Origin: Bacillota bacterium
GTDB lineage: Bacteria; Bacillota; Clostridia; Peptostreptococcales; Anaerovoracaceae
DNA length: 5,510 nt
Direction of reading: 5' to 3'
Assembly: GCA_022793975.1 (NCBI GenBank)
Contig: JAAWDW010000075.1
Coordinates: forward strand, 1 to 5,510
Part shown: positions 1-5,510 of the stretch, piece by piece
Layout of the letters: each line of letters opens with the position of its first letter
How positions within the stretch are numbered: the stretch's first letter is position 1
Position numbers and translations under genes: made by a program
The notes under the pieces: model-generated
What the model saw: the letters and a program-made list of their open reading frames with translations, nothing else
Databases searched by the model: none
What the model was told of the DNA's origin: nothing

Positions 1-507
1 AGCGCCGTGCACAAACGCTTCAAGCTCCATACTGTCCGGCATTTCGCTTCTAAGTTTTTTAATTTCGGTAAAAGTAAGTTCACGTGCAATTACAATTCGT
101 TTAACTCCTTGCATCTCCCAGAACTTAGCCGTTATATAGTTAGTCATATTTGCCTGTGTGGAAAGATGTACTTCCGCATCCGAAATAATTTCCCGCACCA
201 GCATTATTACACCCGGATCGGAAATTATAAATGCATCTATCGGTATTTCCTTTATTTTGCCCAAATAAGCTCGTAGTGGCTCAATATCTTCATTATGGGC
301 AAAAATATTAAGTGTCATATATGCTTTTGCTCCAAGCTCATGGGCAAACGCCACTCCTTCTTTTATCTCATCTATTGCAAGATTGCCTGCTCCTGCACGC
401 AGTGAAAAAAACTCACCGCCAAAATAAACGGCATCGGCACCGTAAATTACGGCAATCTTAAGTTTTTCCAGATCTCCAGCCGGAGCCAACAGTTCCATCT
501 TCTTCAT
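1..507 (-). CDS. trhP: U32 family protein, TrhP-type tRNA U34 hydroxylation protein (5' part only)
   Basis: This is the first 169 codons of a U32 'peptidase family' protein; the gene continues past the left edge. The frame is open from the ATG at 507 to base 1 with no stop. Seen: the N-terminal ELLAPAGDLEKLKIA block (residues 5-19), YGADAVYFGG (22-31), the HLSTQAN motif (114-120) and EAFVHGA (163-169). The last is the beginning of the U32 signature, whose cysteines would lie just outside the window. In B. subtilis the homologues YrrN and YrrO (TrhP1/TrhP2) are needed for 5-hydroxyuridine at tRNA position 34, and E. coli TrhP plays the same role. Most family members are not proven proteases despite the name. 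Placement directly after trmR supports the tRNA role. A single protein of about 400 residues is expected by analogy with YrrO, but the length cannot be checked here. The alternative is another U32 branch, such as the 23S rRNA hydroxylation protein RlhA. Confidence 0.85.
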   Translation of the reverse strand, partial: MKKMELLAPAGDLEKLKIAVIYGADAVYFGGEFFSLRAGAGNLAIDEIKEGVAFAHELGAKAYMTLNIFAHNEDIEPLRAYLGKIKEIPIDAFIISDPGVIMLVREIISDAEVHLSTQANMTNYITAKFWEMQGVKRIVIARELTFTEIKKLRSEMPDSMELEAFVHGA

Positions 508-514
508 ATTAAAT

Positions 515-521
515 CCACTTT
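515..521 (-). promoter_or_regulatory. Ribosome binding site of the U32 gene (start-deciding)
   Basis: The minus strand reads AAAGTGG here, an imperfect Shine-Dalgarno, with 7 bases between it and the ATG at 507. A second in-frame ATG at 498 (residue 4) would be 16 bases away, so the first ATG is preferred. The site is weaker than those of the other genes in the window. Confidence 0.5.
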
Positions 522-574
522 CAAATTATATTTGTACTTTTAAGCAAACTAAAAAATTACGCTCGTACGGCAAT

Positions 575-1276
575 TTATATATTCTTTACCCGGCTCACGG
601 ACACTCCGTCACCCACAGCAAGAACAGTCGTATCAAACCGCGTATCGTTTGTAATCATATCAACAAACTCACGCATTCTCCGTATATTGGTCTTATATTT
701 TCCCGCAGGGTCATATTCATCAGATGCAGTCTTGGCTTTCATAAGTATATTATCGCATACTATGAGAGCACCTTCGCAGACAAGCTTCATCGCACACTCA
801 AGAAACTCCGAATAATGGCTCTTTCCCGCATCAATAAACACGAAATCAAACGGTACGACAGCGTTTCCGACATTTTCCGCAAGACTGATTTCACACTCAA
901 GCTGTTCTTTAAGTTCATTCATTATCTCAGTCGCATCTCCTTTAAGACAAGTCACTCTGCTTGAAATACCGAGCTTTTCCATATTGCGTACTGCCTCATA
1001 GTGTGCCTCTTCCTCACGTTCTATTGTCACAATTTCACACGAAGGTGCGGCAGCCGCAAAAAACGCGGCACTGTATCCGACAGCTGTTCCTATTTCGAGA
1101 ATGCGTCTCGGCTTTGCAAGCATAATAAGCATGCCAAGAAAACTTTCGGTATCTTTAAGTATAACAGGTATTCGTCTTGATTCTGCATCTTTCCTTAAAT
1201 CACCGAGTTCTTCACTCTTCGGACCATAGTACCCGTTTATATATTCAAGTACCTTATCATTTACGATATTGCTCAT
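575..1276 (-). CDS. trmR: tRNA 5-hydroxyuridine methyltransferase TrmR (YrrM family, SAM-dependent)
   Basis: A 233-residue class I SAM-dependent O-methyltransferase of the Methyltransf_3 (catechol-O-methyltransferase-like) family. Seen: the SAM-binding motif I LEIGTAVGYS (residues 60-69), the acidic end of strand 2 at E86, the GDA motif at 113-115, FIDAGKSHY (147-155) and CDN (174-176). D149, D175 and N176 fit the divalent metal ligands of the family. In B. subtilis YrrM/TrmR converts 5-hydroxyuridine-34 of tRNA to 5-methoxyuridine; the same neighbours here (mltG before it, U32 hydroxylation protein after it) make this function likely. The start at 1276 has an AAGGGAG site at 1281-1287. The gene begins 26 bases after the mltG stop, so the two are probably cotranscribed. 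The protein seems about 16 residues longer than the B. subtilis one, with the extra around residues 127-142 just before the FIDAGK strand. A methyltransferase acting on a small catechol-like substrate is the alternative, less likely from context. Confidence 0.88.
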   Translation of the reverse strand: MSNIVNDKVLEYINGYYGPKSEELGDLRKDAESRRIPVILKDTESFLGMLIMLAKPRRILEIGTAVGYSAAFFAAAAPSCEIVTIEREEEAHYEAVRNMEKLGISSRVTCLKGDATEIMNELKEQLECEISLAENVGNAVVPFDFVFIDAGKSHYSEFLECAMKLVCEGALIVCDNILMKAKTASDEYDPAGKYKTNIRRMREFVDMITNDTRFDTTVLAVGDGVSVSRVKNI

Positions 1277-1302
1277 AATGCTCCCTTCTGCAGCCGTACT
1301 GT

Positions 1303-2364
1303 CTATTTAAACGAATTCTGATACTGTGATTTATAAGTCAGAAACTCGCTGTATGTTGCTGCAAAATTATGCGTAATTTCATCTTTCGATTTTAGTACAT
1401 AATAGTAATAATTCGTATCTGCGGGATAAAGAGCAGCCTCTATCGAAGCACGCCCCGGAGAACATATCGGTCCCGCAGGCAGACCCGGCACTTTATATGT
1501 GTTGTAAGGAGAATCCACTTCAAGATCCTTATATGTCAGACGCTCTTTCTGCTCTCCAAGAGCATACTGTACTGTTGCATCTATCTGTAGCTGCTGTCCT
1601 GCCGCCAGTCTGTTGTATATTACACTCGCAACCGTTTCTCTCTCTTCATCGACACGTGCTTCACGTTCTATGAGCGAAGCTATTGTTACAATATCATAAA
1701 CGCTGTATCCAAGTTCTTCCGCCCGTCTGTAATATTCATCCGTAAATACAAAATCAAACTGCGAGAGCATTCTGTTTATGATATCCTCTTCCGCCGCCGA
1801 TGTAAATATCTCGTACGTCTCCGGGAACAAAAATCCCTCAAGCCTGTTTTCACCGGCAGGAAGCCCGTCTATAAATTGATAATCGAAATTTCCTTCTGCG
1901 ATAAGCCTCATAAACTCATCTCTGTTTATCAGCTGCTTTTCCGCAAGTATATCTGCCGTCTGCGATACCGTAAGTCCCTCCGGTACTGTAAAACGGTCGG
2001 TATTTGAATGACCTCCGACGAGAATACCGAATATCTCTTCAAGATTCATCGATGGCGCGAGCGAATATTCTCCCGCTTTAAGCCTACCGTCATATTTTTT
2101 TATTCTTCCGTAAAGCTTAAAATCTCCCGCATTTCCGATAATACCGTTTTCTTCGAGTATCTCTCCTATCTTCGCTGTGCTTGAACCTGTCGGTATGGCA
2201 ATTATAACAAGATTTTCGTTATTTTCGTCAAACGGCTTGTTCAATCCGCTCACATACGCGCTGCTGCCTATTATTACAGCGCCGATAACCGCTATTACAA
2301 TTAGAACAACTATAAGTAATGTATTCTTCTTTTTACTTGCACTGTTTCTTCTCTTTCTTCCCAT
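1303..2364 (-). CDS. mltG: Endolytic murein transglycosylase MltG (YceG-like)
   Basis: A 353-residue membrane-anchored lytic transglycosylase that cleaves nascent peptidoglycan strands near the membrane and so sets glycan length. Seen: a very basic N-terminus (residues 1-13), one hydrophobic transmembrane segment at about 15-37, then an extracytoplasmic part with a LysM-like region (about 50-115) and the YceG catalytic domain. Diagnostic motifs are LEGFLFPETYE (175-185), IASLIEREA (228-236), ASVIYNRL (246-253), LQIDATVQYALG (259-270) and PGLPAGPICSPG (293-304). The essential glutamate corresponding to E218 of E. coli MltG should be E233 in LIERE. Length is typical. There is no cleavable signal peptide; the segment serves as an anchor. 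The start at 2364 follows an AAAGAGG site (2372-2378) at 7 bases. In B. subtilis the equivalent yrrL also precedes yrrM. A hairpin lies upstream, between efp and this gene, so transcription may depend on readthrough; I found no good promoter of its own. Confidence 0.95.
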   Translation of the reverse strand: MGRKRRNSASKKKNTLLIVVLIVIAVIGAVIIGSSAYVSGLNKPFDENNENLVIIAIPTGSSTAKIGEILEENGIIGNAGDFKLYGRIKKYDGRLKAGEYSLAPSMNLEEIFGILVGGHSNTDRFTVPEGLTVSQTADILAEKQLINRDEFMRLIAEGNFDYQFIDGLPAGENRLEGFLFPETYEIFTSAAEEDIINRMLSQFDFVFTDEYYRRAEELGYSVYDIVTIASLIEREARVDEERETVASVIYNRLAAGQQLQIDATVQYALGEQKERLTYKDLEVDSPYNTYKVPGLPAGPICSPGRASIEAALYPADTNYYYYVLKSKDEITHNFAATYSEFLTYKSQYQNSFK

Positions 2365-2411
2365 TTTGCTGCCTCTTTTAATATCATTTATTCATATTTT
2401 TTAATAATGCA

Positions 2412-2446
2412 CCAAATTAAACAGAAAGGACGCGGTGCGCCCTTCC
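2412..2446 (-). terminator. Probable intrinsic terminator or attenuator after efp
   Basis: Reading the minus strand, a 10-base-pair stem (arms 2446-2437 and 2433-2424, including two G-U pairs) encloses a three-base ACC loop and has a GC-rich top (CGC/GCG). It is followed by the moderately U-rich tail TGTTTAATTTGG (2423-2412). It begins 17 bases after the efp stop codon. On the plus strand the two wobble pairs become A-C mismatches and the tail has fewer Ts, so the orientation fits efp. The broken U-tract suggests incomplete termination, which would let some transcripts continue into mltG. Confidence 0.55.
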
Positions 2447-2463
2447 AATGCTTCGTATTTAGA

Positions 2464-3024
2464 CTATTTAGCTCTTCCCAGATATTCACCTGTTCTCGTA
2501 TCTATCTGAATAAGTTCACCTTCTTCTATGAAAATAGGCACCTGAATAACCGCCCCTGTTTCAACTGTAGCCGCCTTTGTTACGTTTGTAGCAGTGTCGC
2601 CTTTAACACCCGGCTCAGTCTCTACAACTTTTAAGTTTACAAAGTTAGGAGCTTCCACAAGGAATGCCTGCCCCTTGTAAAACTTAATTGTAGCTTCATC
2701 ATTCTCTCTCAGGTACTTTATAGCCTCTTCTACCTGCTCTTCCATAAGTGGCACCTGTTCGTACGTTTCCTGATCCATAAAGTAATAAAGCTCTCCGTCA
2801 TTGTAAAGATACTGCATAGTCTTTGTTTCAATATGAGCCTTAGGAAATTTATCATTAGGGTTAAACGCTTCTTCTCTCGTAGCCCCGCTTAATATGTTTC
2901 TGTACTTTGTTCTCACGAATGCTGCACCCTTTCCCGGCTTTACATGCTGGAAATCGAGCACTACATGCGGCTCACCGTTGATTTCAAAAGTAATACCCTT
3001 TCTAAAATCACTTGCGTAAATCAT
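2464..3024 (-). CDS. efp: Translation elongation factor P (EF-P)
   Basis: A 186-residue EF-P, the usual full length. It binds between the P and E sites of the ribosome and promotes peptide bond formation at consecutive prolines. Seen: an N-terminal KOW-like domain (about 1-62) starting MIYASDFRKG, a central OB domain (about 65-127) and a C-terminal OB domain (about 130-186) ending TRTGEYLGRAK. The tip loop reads HVKPGKGAAF with the conserved lysine at position 32. This lysine carries 5-aminopentanol in B. subtilis; the loop is of that type, and not the arginine-type used by EarP-dependent species. No modification enzyme is encoded in the window, so the modification state is unknown. A strong TAAAGGAG site (3033-3040) lies 8 bases before the ATG. 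The gene has its own promoter (3082-3110) and a hairpin behind it. It is not part of the yrrL-yrrM cluster in B. subtilis, so its place between the YlbF-family gene and mltG is a difference from that genome. Confidence 0.97.
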   Translation of the reverse strand: MIYASDFRKGITFEINGEPHVVLDFQHVKPGKGAAFVRTKYRNILSGATREEAFNPNDKFPKAHIETKTMQYLYNDGELYYFMDQETYEQVPLMEEQVEEAIKYLRENDEATIKFYKGQAFLVEAPNFVNLKVVETEPGVKGDTATNVTKAATVETGAVIQVPIFIEEGELIQIDTRTGEYLGRAK

Positions 3025-3057
3025 AAATATCTCTCCTTTATTTTATGCTGTAGACAA

Positions 3058-3074
3058 TAATTAACCTAATTAAC
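3058..3074 (-). repeat. Tandem 8-base direct repeat at the expected efp transcription start
   Basis: The minus strand contains GTTAATTA twice, at 3074-3067 and 3065-3058, separated by one base (9-base period). Each copy includes the palindrome TTAATTA. The first copy begins about where transcription from the efp promoter should start. It could be an operator or just AT-rich leader sequence; nothing in the window identifies a binding protein. Confidence 0.4.
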
Positions 3075-3081
3075 ATTCATT

Positions 3082-3110
3082 ATTATACCAAATTATCGCA
3101 TAATTGCCAA
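3082..3110 (-). promoter_or_regulatory. Sigma-A type promoter of efp
   Basis: On the minus strand a TTGGCA -35 box (3110-3105, one mismatch to TTGACA) and a perfect TATAAT -10 box (3087-3082) are separated by exactly 17 bases. The bases TGG before the -10 box also make it an extended -10. Transcription should start around 3077-3074, giving a leader of about 50 bases before the efp ATG. This near-consensus site in a 123-base gap is the clearest promoter in the window. Confidence 0.85.
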
Positions 3111-3126
3111 GCCTATTATATGCGAT
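3095..3126. repeat. Inverted repeat bracketing the efp -35 box
   Basis: ATCGCATA at 3095-3102 is repeated in perfect inverted form as TATGCGAT at 3119-3126, with 16 bases between. The left arm lies inside the promoter spacer and the right arm upstream of the -35 box, so the repeat encloses the -35 box. A second, overlapping inverted repeat (AATTAT, CGC, ATAATT at 3091-3105) fills most of the spacer. As RNA it could form a hairpin about 20 bases after the stop of the upstream gene, but only AATTT follows, so it would be a poor terminator. An operator is possible. Confidence 0.45.
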
Positions 3127-3147
3127 TTGATATTCCTTTTTACAGCA

Positions 3148-3504
3148 CTATTCATTGCTTTCCGATACTCCGGGCATACTCTTTCCCATAGCATCGCCCA
3201 GGATTTTGTAAACATCGTTCATCATAAGCGAAAAACGCATTTCTGCCTGCATATATTCCGCAGCGATCGGATCTCGAAGCAGTATTCCGTAAAGTTCTTT
3301 TAACTTGTCAATCACATCATCCGATGTTTCCTGTCCTGACATTTGCGACAGCTGAGCCTGCATCTGTATCATCTGAAAATCAGAAATCACTTTTGCAAGT
3401 TCGGGATTTGCATCTATTTTTTTCTTGAGTTCGTCATATGCCTTAAATTCTTCACATTCTTTTATAGCCTGTGCCAAATTATGAGCTTCGTTATATACGT
3501 TCAT
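3148..3504 (-). CDS. YlbF/YheA family protein (DUF964-type helical protein)
   Basis: A 118-residue, soluble, almost wholly helical protein of the YlbF/YmcA/YheA family. Seen: the opening NVYNEAHNLAQAIKECEEF (residues 2-20), the central NPELAKVISDFQ stretch (33-44), a glutamine-rich heptad-like helix (about 43-57) with QMSGQE, and a C-terminal AEMRFSLMMNDVYKILGDAM helix (87-106). No catalytic residues, signal peptide or membrane segment are apparent. In B. subtilis, YlbF and YmcA form with YaaT the Y-complex that adjusts RNase Y activity and affects competence, sporulation and biofilm formation. The sequence resembles the less studied YheA (UPF0342) branch at least as much, so no gene symbol is given. 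The ATG at 3504 follows the rnj stop by 9 bases and its ribosome binding site overlaps that stop, which points to cotranslation with RNase J. A role in RNA decay is inference from family and context. Confidence 0.88.
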   Translation of the reverse strand: MNVYNEAHNLAQAIKECEEFKAYDELKKKIDANPELAKVISDFQMIQMQAQLSQMSGQETSDDVIDKLKELYGILLRDPIAAEYMQAEMRFSLMMNDVYKILGDAMGKSMPGVSESNE

Positions 3505-3509
3505 TTTCT

Positions 3510-3515
3510 CCTCCT
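3510..3515 (-). promoter_or_regulatory. Ribosome binding site of the YlbF-family gene, overlapping the rnj stop
   Basis: The minus strand reads AGGAGG, a perfect Shine-Dalgarno core, with 5 bases before the ATG at 3504. Its first two bases are the last two of the rnj stop codon TAG (3516-3514). Ribosomes ending rnj are therefore placed on the next start, an arrangement typical of translational coupling. Confidence 0.85.
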
Positions 3516-5469
3516 ACACATCTAAAAATATTGATAAAATTATAGGGCTGCGTCCGGTTGCATTATATATAAATCCGCGTAGAGAATCCCTTACCGCATT
3601 TTTCATATAATTCCAATCATTTTTATCCGATTGTGCACAGCGGTCGAGCGTACGTTCAGCTACAACGCGGGCTCTTTCTATTAAATCTTCATTTTCTTTT
3701 ACATATACAAAACCGCGCGTAACAATATCAGGTCCAGATACAACTCTGTTTGTCACCCCGTCGATAGCGGCAACTACTATTATCAAACCTGATTCAGAAA
3801 GCATTTTCCTATCGCGGAGAACTATACTGCCAACATCTCCGACACCGAGTCCGTCTACAAATACTGCCTCAGCAGGCGCAAAACCTTTGGATATGCTTAC
3901 TCTTTTTTTATTGTATGTGAGCGCATCCCCGTTCTCAAGTATAAACACATGGTTTCCCGCAAGTCCAAGCTCCTGTGCAAGCAGCGCGTGATGTTTGAGA
4001 TGTCTGTATTCTCCGTGCACCGGCATAAAATATTTCGGTTTTATGAGTGAATGTATGAGCTTCAGTTCTTCCTGACAGGCGTGCCCCGATACATGTATAT
4101 CGGCGATATCCGAATAGATTACTTTTGCCCCCTTTTCATACAGCTTGTTTACTACATTGGCAACCATTTTCTCATTGCCGGGCACCGGCGTTGACGATAA
4201 TATTACCGTATCGCCTTTTCTTATGCGTACAGATTTATGATCGTTTGTAGCCATTCTCGAAAGTGCGCTCATCGGCTCTCCCTGGCTTCCTGTCGTTATT
4301 ATTACAAGTTCCTTGTCCGGTATACCTCTGAGTTTGTTTATATCTACAAGCACTCCTTCAGGGATACTGATATATCCAAGCTCTATTGCTAAGTTTACGA
4401 CGTTTACCATACTTCTTCCCGAAATCGCAACCTTGCGCTTGCAGAGCACCGCATTATCTATTATCTTCTGTACTCTGTGTACATTTGAAGAGAACGTCGC
4501 TATTATTATTCTCGAATTTGTACGTCTGAATATTGTCTCAAGATTCTGACCTACAACTCTTTCCGAAGCCGTATATCCGGCTCTTATAGCATTCGTAGAG
4601 TCCGCAAGTAGGAGATCTACTCCTTCAATTCCTATTTCCGCCAGTCTTCTGAAATCTATCTGCTCACCGTCTACAGGCGTGTAATCTACTTTGAAGTCTC
4701 CCGTATGGAACACACGTCCCGCCGGCGTATCTATCGAAAGGCAGATAGCATCGGCAATAGAATGTGTTGTCCTTATTGTCTCTATATCAAATGCTCCTAT
4801 GCGTATTCTGTCTCCGGCTTTTATTGTATTCAGTTTAGCCTGAAGTCCGTGCTCTTTCAGCTTGTTTCCTATAAGACCCAGGGTAAGTCTTGTACCGTAT
4901 ATAGGTACATTTATCTGCTTAAGAAGATACGGTATAGCGCCGATATGATCCTCATGTCCGTGTGTAAGTATCAGACCTTTTACTTTACCGCTGTTTTCAG
5001 TAAGGTAAGTAAAGTCCGGTATTACACTGTCGATGCCGAACATATCATCATCCGGAAAAGACATTCCGCAGTCTATTATAAGTATCTGATCGTCGTACTC
5101 AAGAAGCGTCATATTTTTGCCTATTTCATTGAGTCCGCCGATAGGTATCACTTTAAGCGGATAAGTCTCCGTCTTTGCATCTTCTTTTTTTGTTCTTGTT
5201 TTTCTCGCCTTTTCTGTCTTTGCAGCTGTGGTTTTACTTTTAACCGTATCAATTGATTTAGACAGTTTTGACGATTTCTGTGTTTTTTGGGTTTTATCCG
5301 CCTTCGCGCTTCCTGCAGCCTTGGCGGTATTTCTTTTTGCCGTTGCCTTTGACTCTGAAGATGCCGCAGCTTTAGCAGTTTTTGTCTTTGCCGCTGCTGT
5401 TCTTACAGTCTTCGTCTTTGACTCAGGCGTCTTTCCTTTCTTTTGTTCACTGTTATTTTCTGTTCTCAT
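3514..5469 (-). CDS. rnj: Ribonuclease J with lysine-rich N-terminal extension
   Basis: A 651-residue metallo-beta-lactamase/beta-CASP ribonuclease with 5'-to-3' exonuclease and endonuclease activity, central to mRNA decay and RNA maturation in Gram-positive bacteria. Seen: the core begins near residue 103 (YPLKVIPIGGLNEIGKNM) and carries the zinc-binding motif THGHEDH (H170, H172, D174, H175), H236 in TTHSI and D258 in HTGDF. The beta-CASP region holds TTGSQGEPM (392-400), HVSGHA (459-464) and the ligand H485 in PVHGEYRH. The C-terminal domain ends SPIILSIFLDV. All expected catalytic residues are present. B. subtilis RNase J1 is about 555 residues; the excess of about 95 is the tail at residues 1-102, made mostly of K, A, T and S with TAKAA-like repeats. 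It is in frame with a ribosome binding site (AAAGGA, 5474-5479) before the ATG, and no other ATG occurs until residue 120, so the tail is probably real. Whether it is the J1 or J2 type cannot be told. Confidence 0.96.
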   Translation of the reverse strand: MRTENNSEQKKGKTPESKTKTVRTAAAKTKTAKAAASSESKATAKRNTAKAAGSAKADKTQKTQKSSKLSKSIDTVKSKTTAAKTEKARKTRTKKEDAKTETYPLKVIPIGGLNEIGKNMTLLEYDDQILIIDCGMSFPDDDMFGIDSVIPDFTYLTENSGKVKGLILTHGHEDHIGAIPYLLKQINVPIYGTRLTLGLIGNKLKEHGLQAKLNTIKAGDRIRIGAFDIETIRTTHSIADAICLSIDTPAGRVFHTGDFKVDYTPVDGEQIDFRRLAEIGIEGVDLLLADSTNAIRAGYTASERVVGQNLETIFRRTNSRIIIATFSSNVHRVQKIIDNAVLCKRKVAISGRSMVNVVNLAIELGYISIPEGVLVDINKLRGIPDKELVIITTGSQGEPMSALSRMATNDHKSVRIRKGDTVILSSTPVPGNEKMVANVVNKLYEKGAKVIYSDIADIHVSGHACQEELKLIHSLIKPKYFMPVHGEYRHLKHHALLAQELGLAGNHVFILENGDALTYNKKRVSISKGFAPAEAVFVDGLGVGDVGSIVLRDRKMLSESGLIIVVAAIDGVTNRVVSGPDIVTRGFVYVKENEDLIERARVVAERTLDRCAQSDKNDWNYMKNAVRDSLRGFIYNATGRSPIILSIFLDV

Positions 5470-5510
5470 GTCTTCCTTTCTATTTTACGACGACATTGAG
5501 CAGTTTATCG
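5470..5510 (-). other. Leader of rnj, possibly with the end of an upstream gene
   Basis: Only 41 bases precede rnj. On the minus strand one frame reads DKLLNVVVK then TAG (stop 5482-5480), immediately before the rnj ribosome binding site; another reads INCSMSS then TAA (5487-5485). Either could be the tail of an upstream gene on the same strand, or neither. No promoter can be recognised in so short a stretch, so the rnj promoter lies outside the window or further upstream in an operon. Confidence 0.25.

Noticed and set aside
7..276. An 89-codon open frame on the plus strand
   Set aside because: It is antisense to the well-conserved U32 reading frame and its translation has no family-like features.
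549..574. Possible terminator after trmR (weak stem TTGC/GTAA followed by a run of Ts on the minus strand)
   Set aside because: The stem is only four pairs, one of them G-U, with a nine-base loop, too weak for an intrinsic terminator.
2365..2411. Possible mltG promoter (TTGGTG with AATAAA, or TGATATTAA as extended -10)
   Set aside because: No combination gives good boxes at 16-18 bases spacing, and the TATTAA would place the start on top of the ribosome binding site.
2177..2634. Two plus-strand frames of 75 codons around the mltG start and efp end
   Set aside because: The first only mirrors the MltG transmembrane segment in antisense and the second runs through the efp hairpin and coding sequence; neither resembles a known protein.
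3115..3120. A second TATAAT upstream of the efp promoter
   Set aside because: The sequence 17 bases upstream (GTAAAA) is not a -35 box, so it is probably AT-rich coincidence.
4705..5256. A 183-codon open frame on the plus strand opposite rnj
   Set aside because: It lies wholly antisense to the conserved RNase J core and tail, is rich in Y, C, F and S as expected from an antisense frame, and has no recognisable domain.
5164..5469. Whether the RNase J tail is an artefact of a wrong start
   Set aside because: The frame is open for about 100 codons, the ATG has a ribosome binding site, and no alternative ATG exists before residue 120; a GTG at residue 107 lacks a Shine-Dalgarno sequence.

Overview
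The window looks like chromosomal core sequence from a low-to-moderate GC Gram-positive bacterium, most likely a member of the Clostridia. The reasons are the RNase J (not RNase E), a Bacillus-type EF-P with a lysine at position 32, strong AAGGAG-type ribosome binding sites, and the order mltG - trmR - U32 protein, which matches yrrL-yrrM-yrrN/O of Bacillus subtilis. The class-level placement is inference; no rRNA or other phylogenetic marker is present. I see no mobile element, CRISPR array, tRNA or rRNA gene.

All six recognisable genes lie on the minus strand, so the window reads right to left. First comes rnj (RNase J with a lysine-rich N-terminal tail, 5469-3514). A YlbF/YheA-family helical protein (3504-3148) follows after a 9-base gap, with its ribosome binding site overlapping the rnj stop codon. 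A 123-base gap then carries a near-consensus sigma-A promoter for efp (3024-2464). A GC-rich hairpin sits behind efp, inside a 99-base gap. After it come mltG (2364-1303), trmR (1276-575) and the first 169 codons of a U32-family protein of the TrhP type (507-1, running off the left edge). At the right edge, short stretches ending in stop codons before 5480 may be the tail of another gene.

Functionally the genes group around RNA turnover and translation. RNase J degrades mRNA, EF-P relieves ribosome stalling at proline runs, and TrhP plus TrmR make 5-hydroxyuridine and then 5-methoxyuridine at wobble position 34 of tRNA. MltG is the outlier: a membrane-anchored enzyme that ends glycan strands in the cell wall. 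The promoter before efp and the hairpin after it suggest that efp can be expressed separately from its neighbours.

I did not find a convincing new system. The points most worth a second look are the basic low-complexity tail on RNase J, its tight coupling to a YlbF-family protein, and the repeats around the efp promoter.
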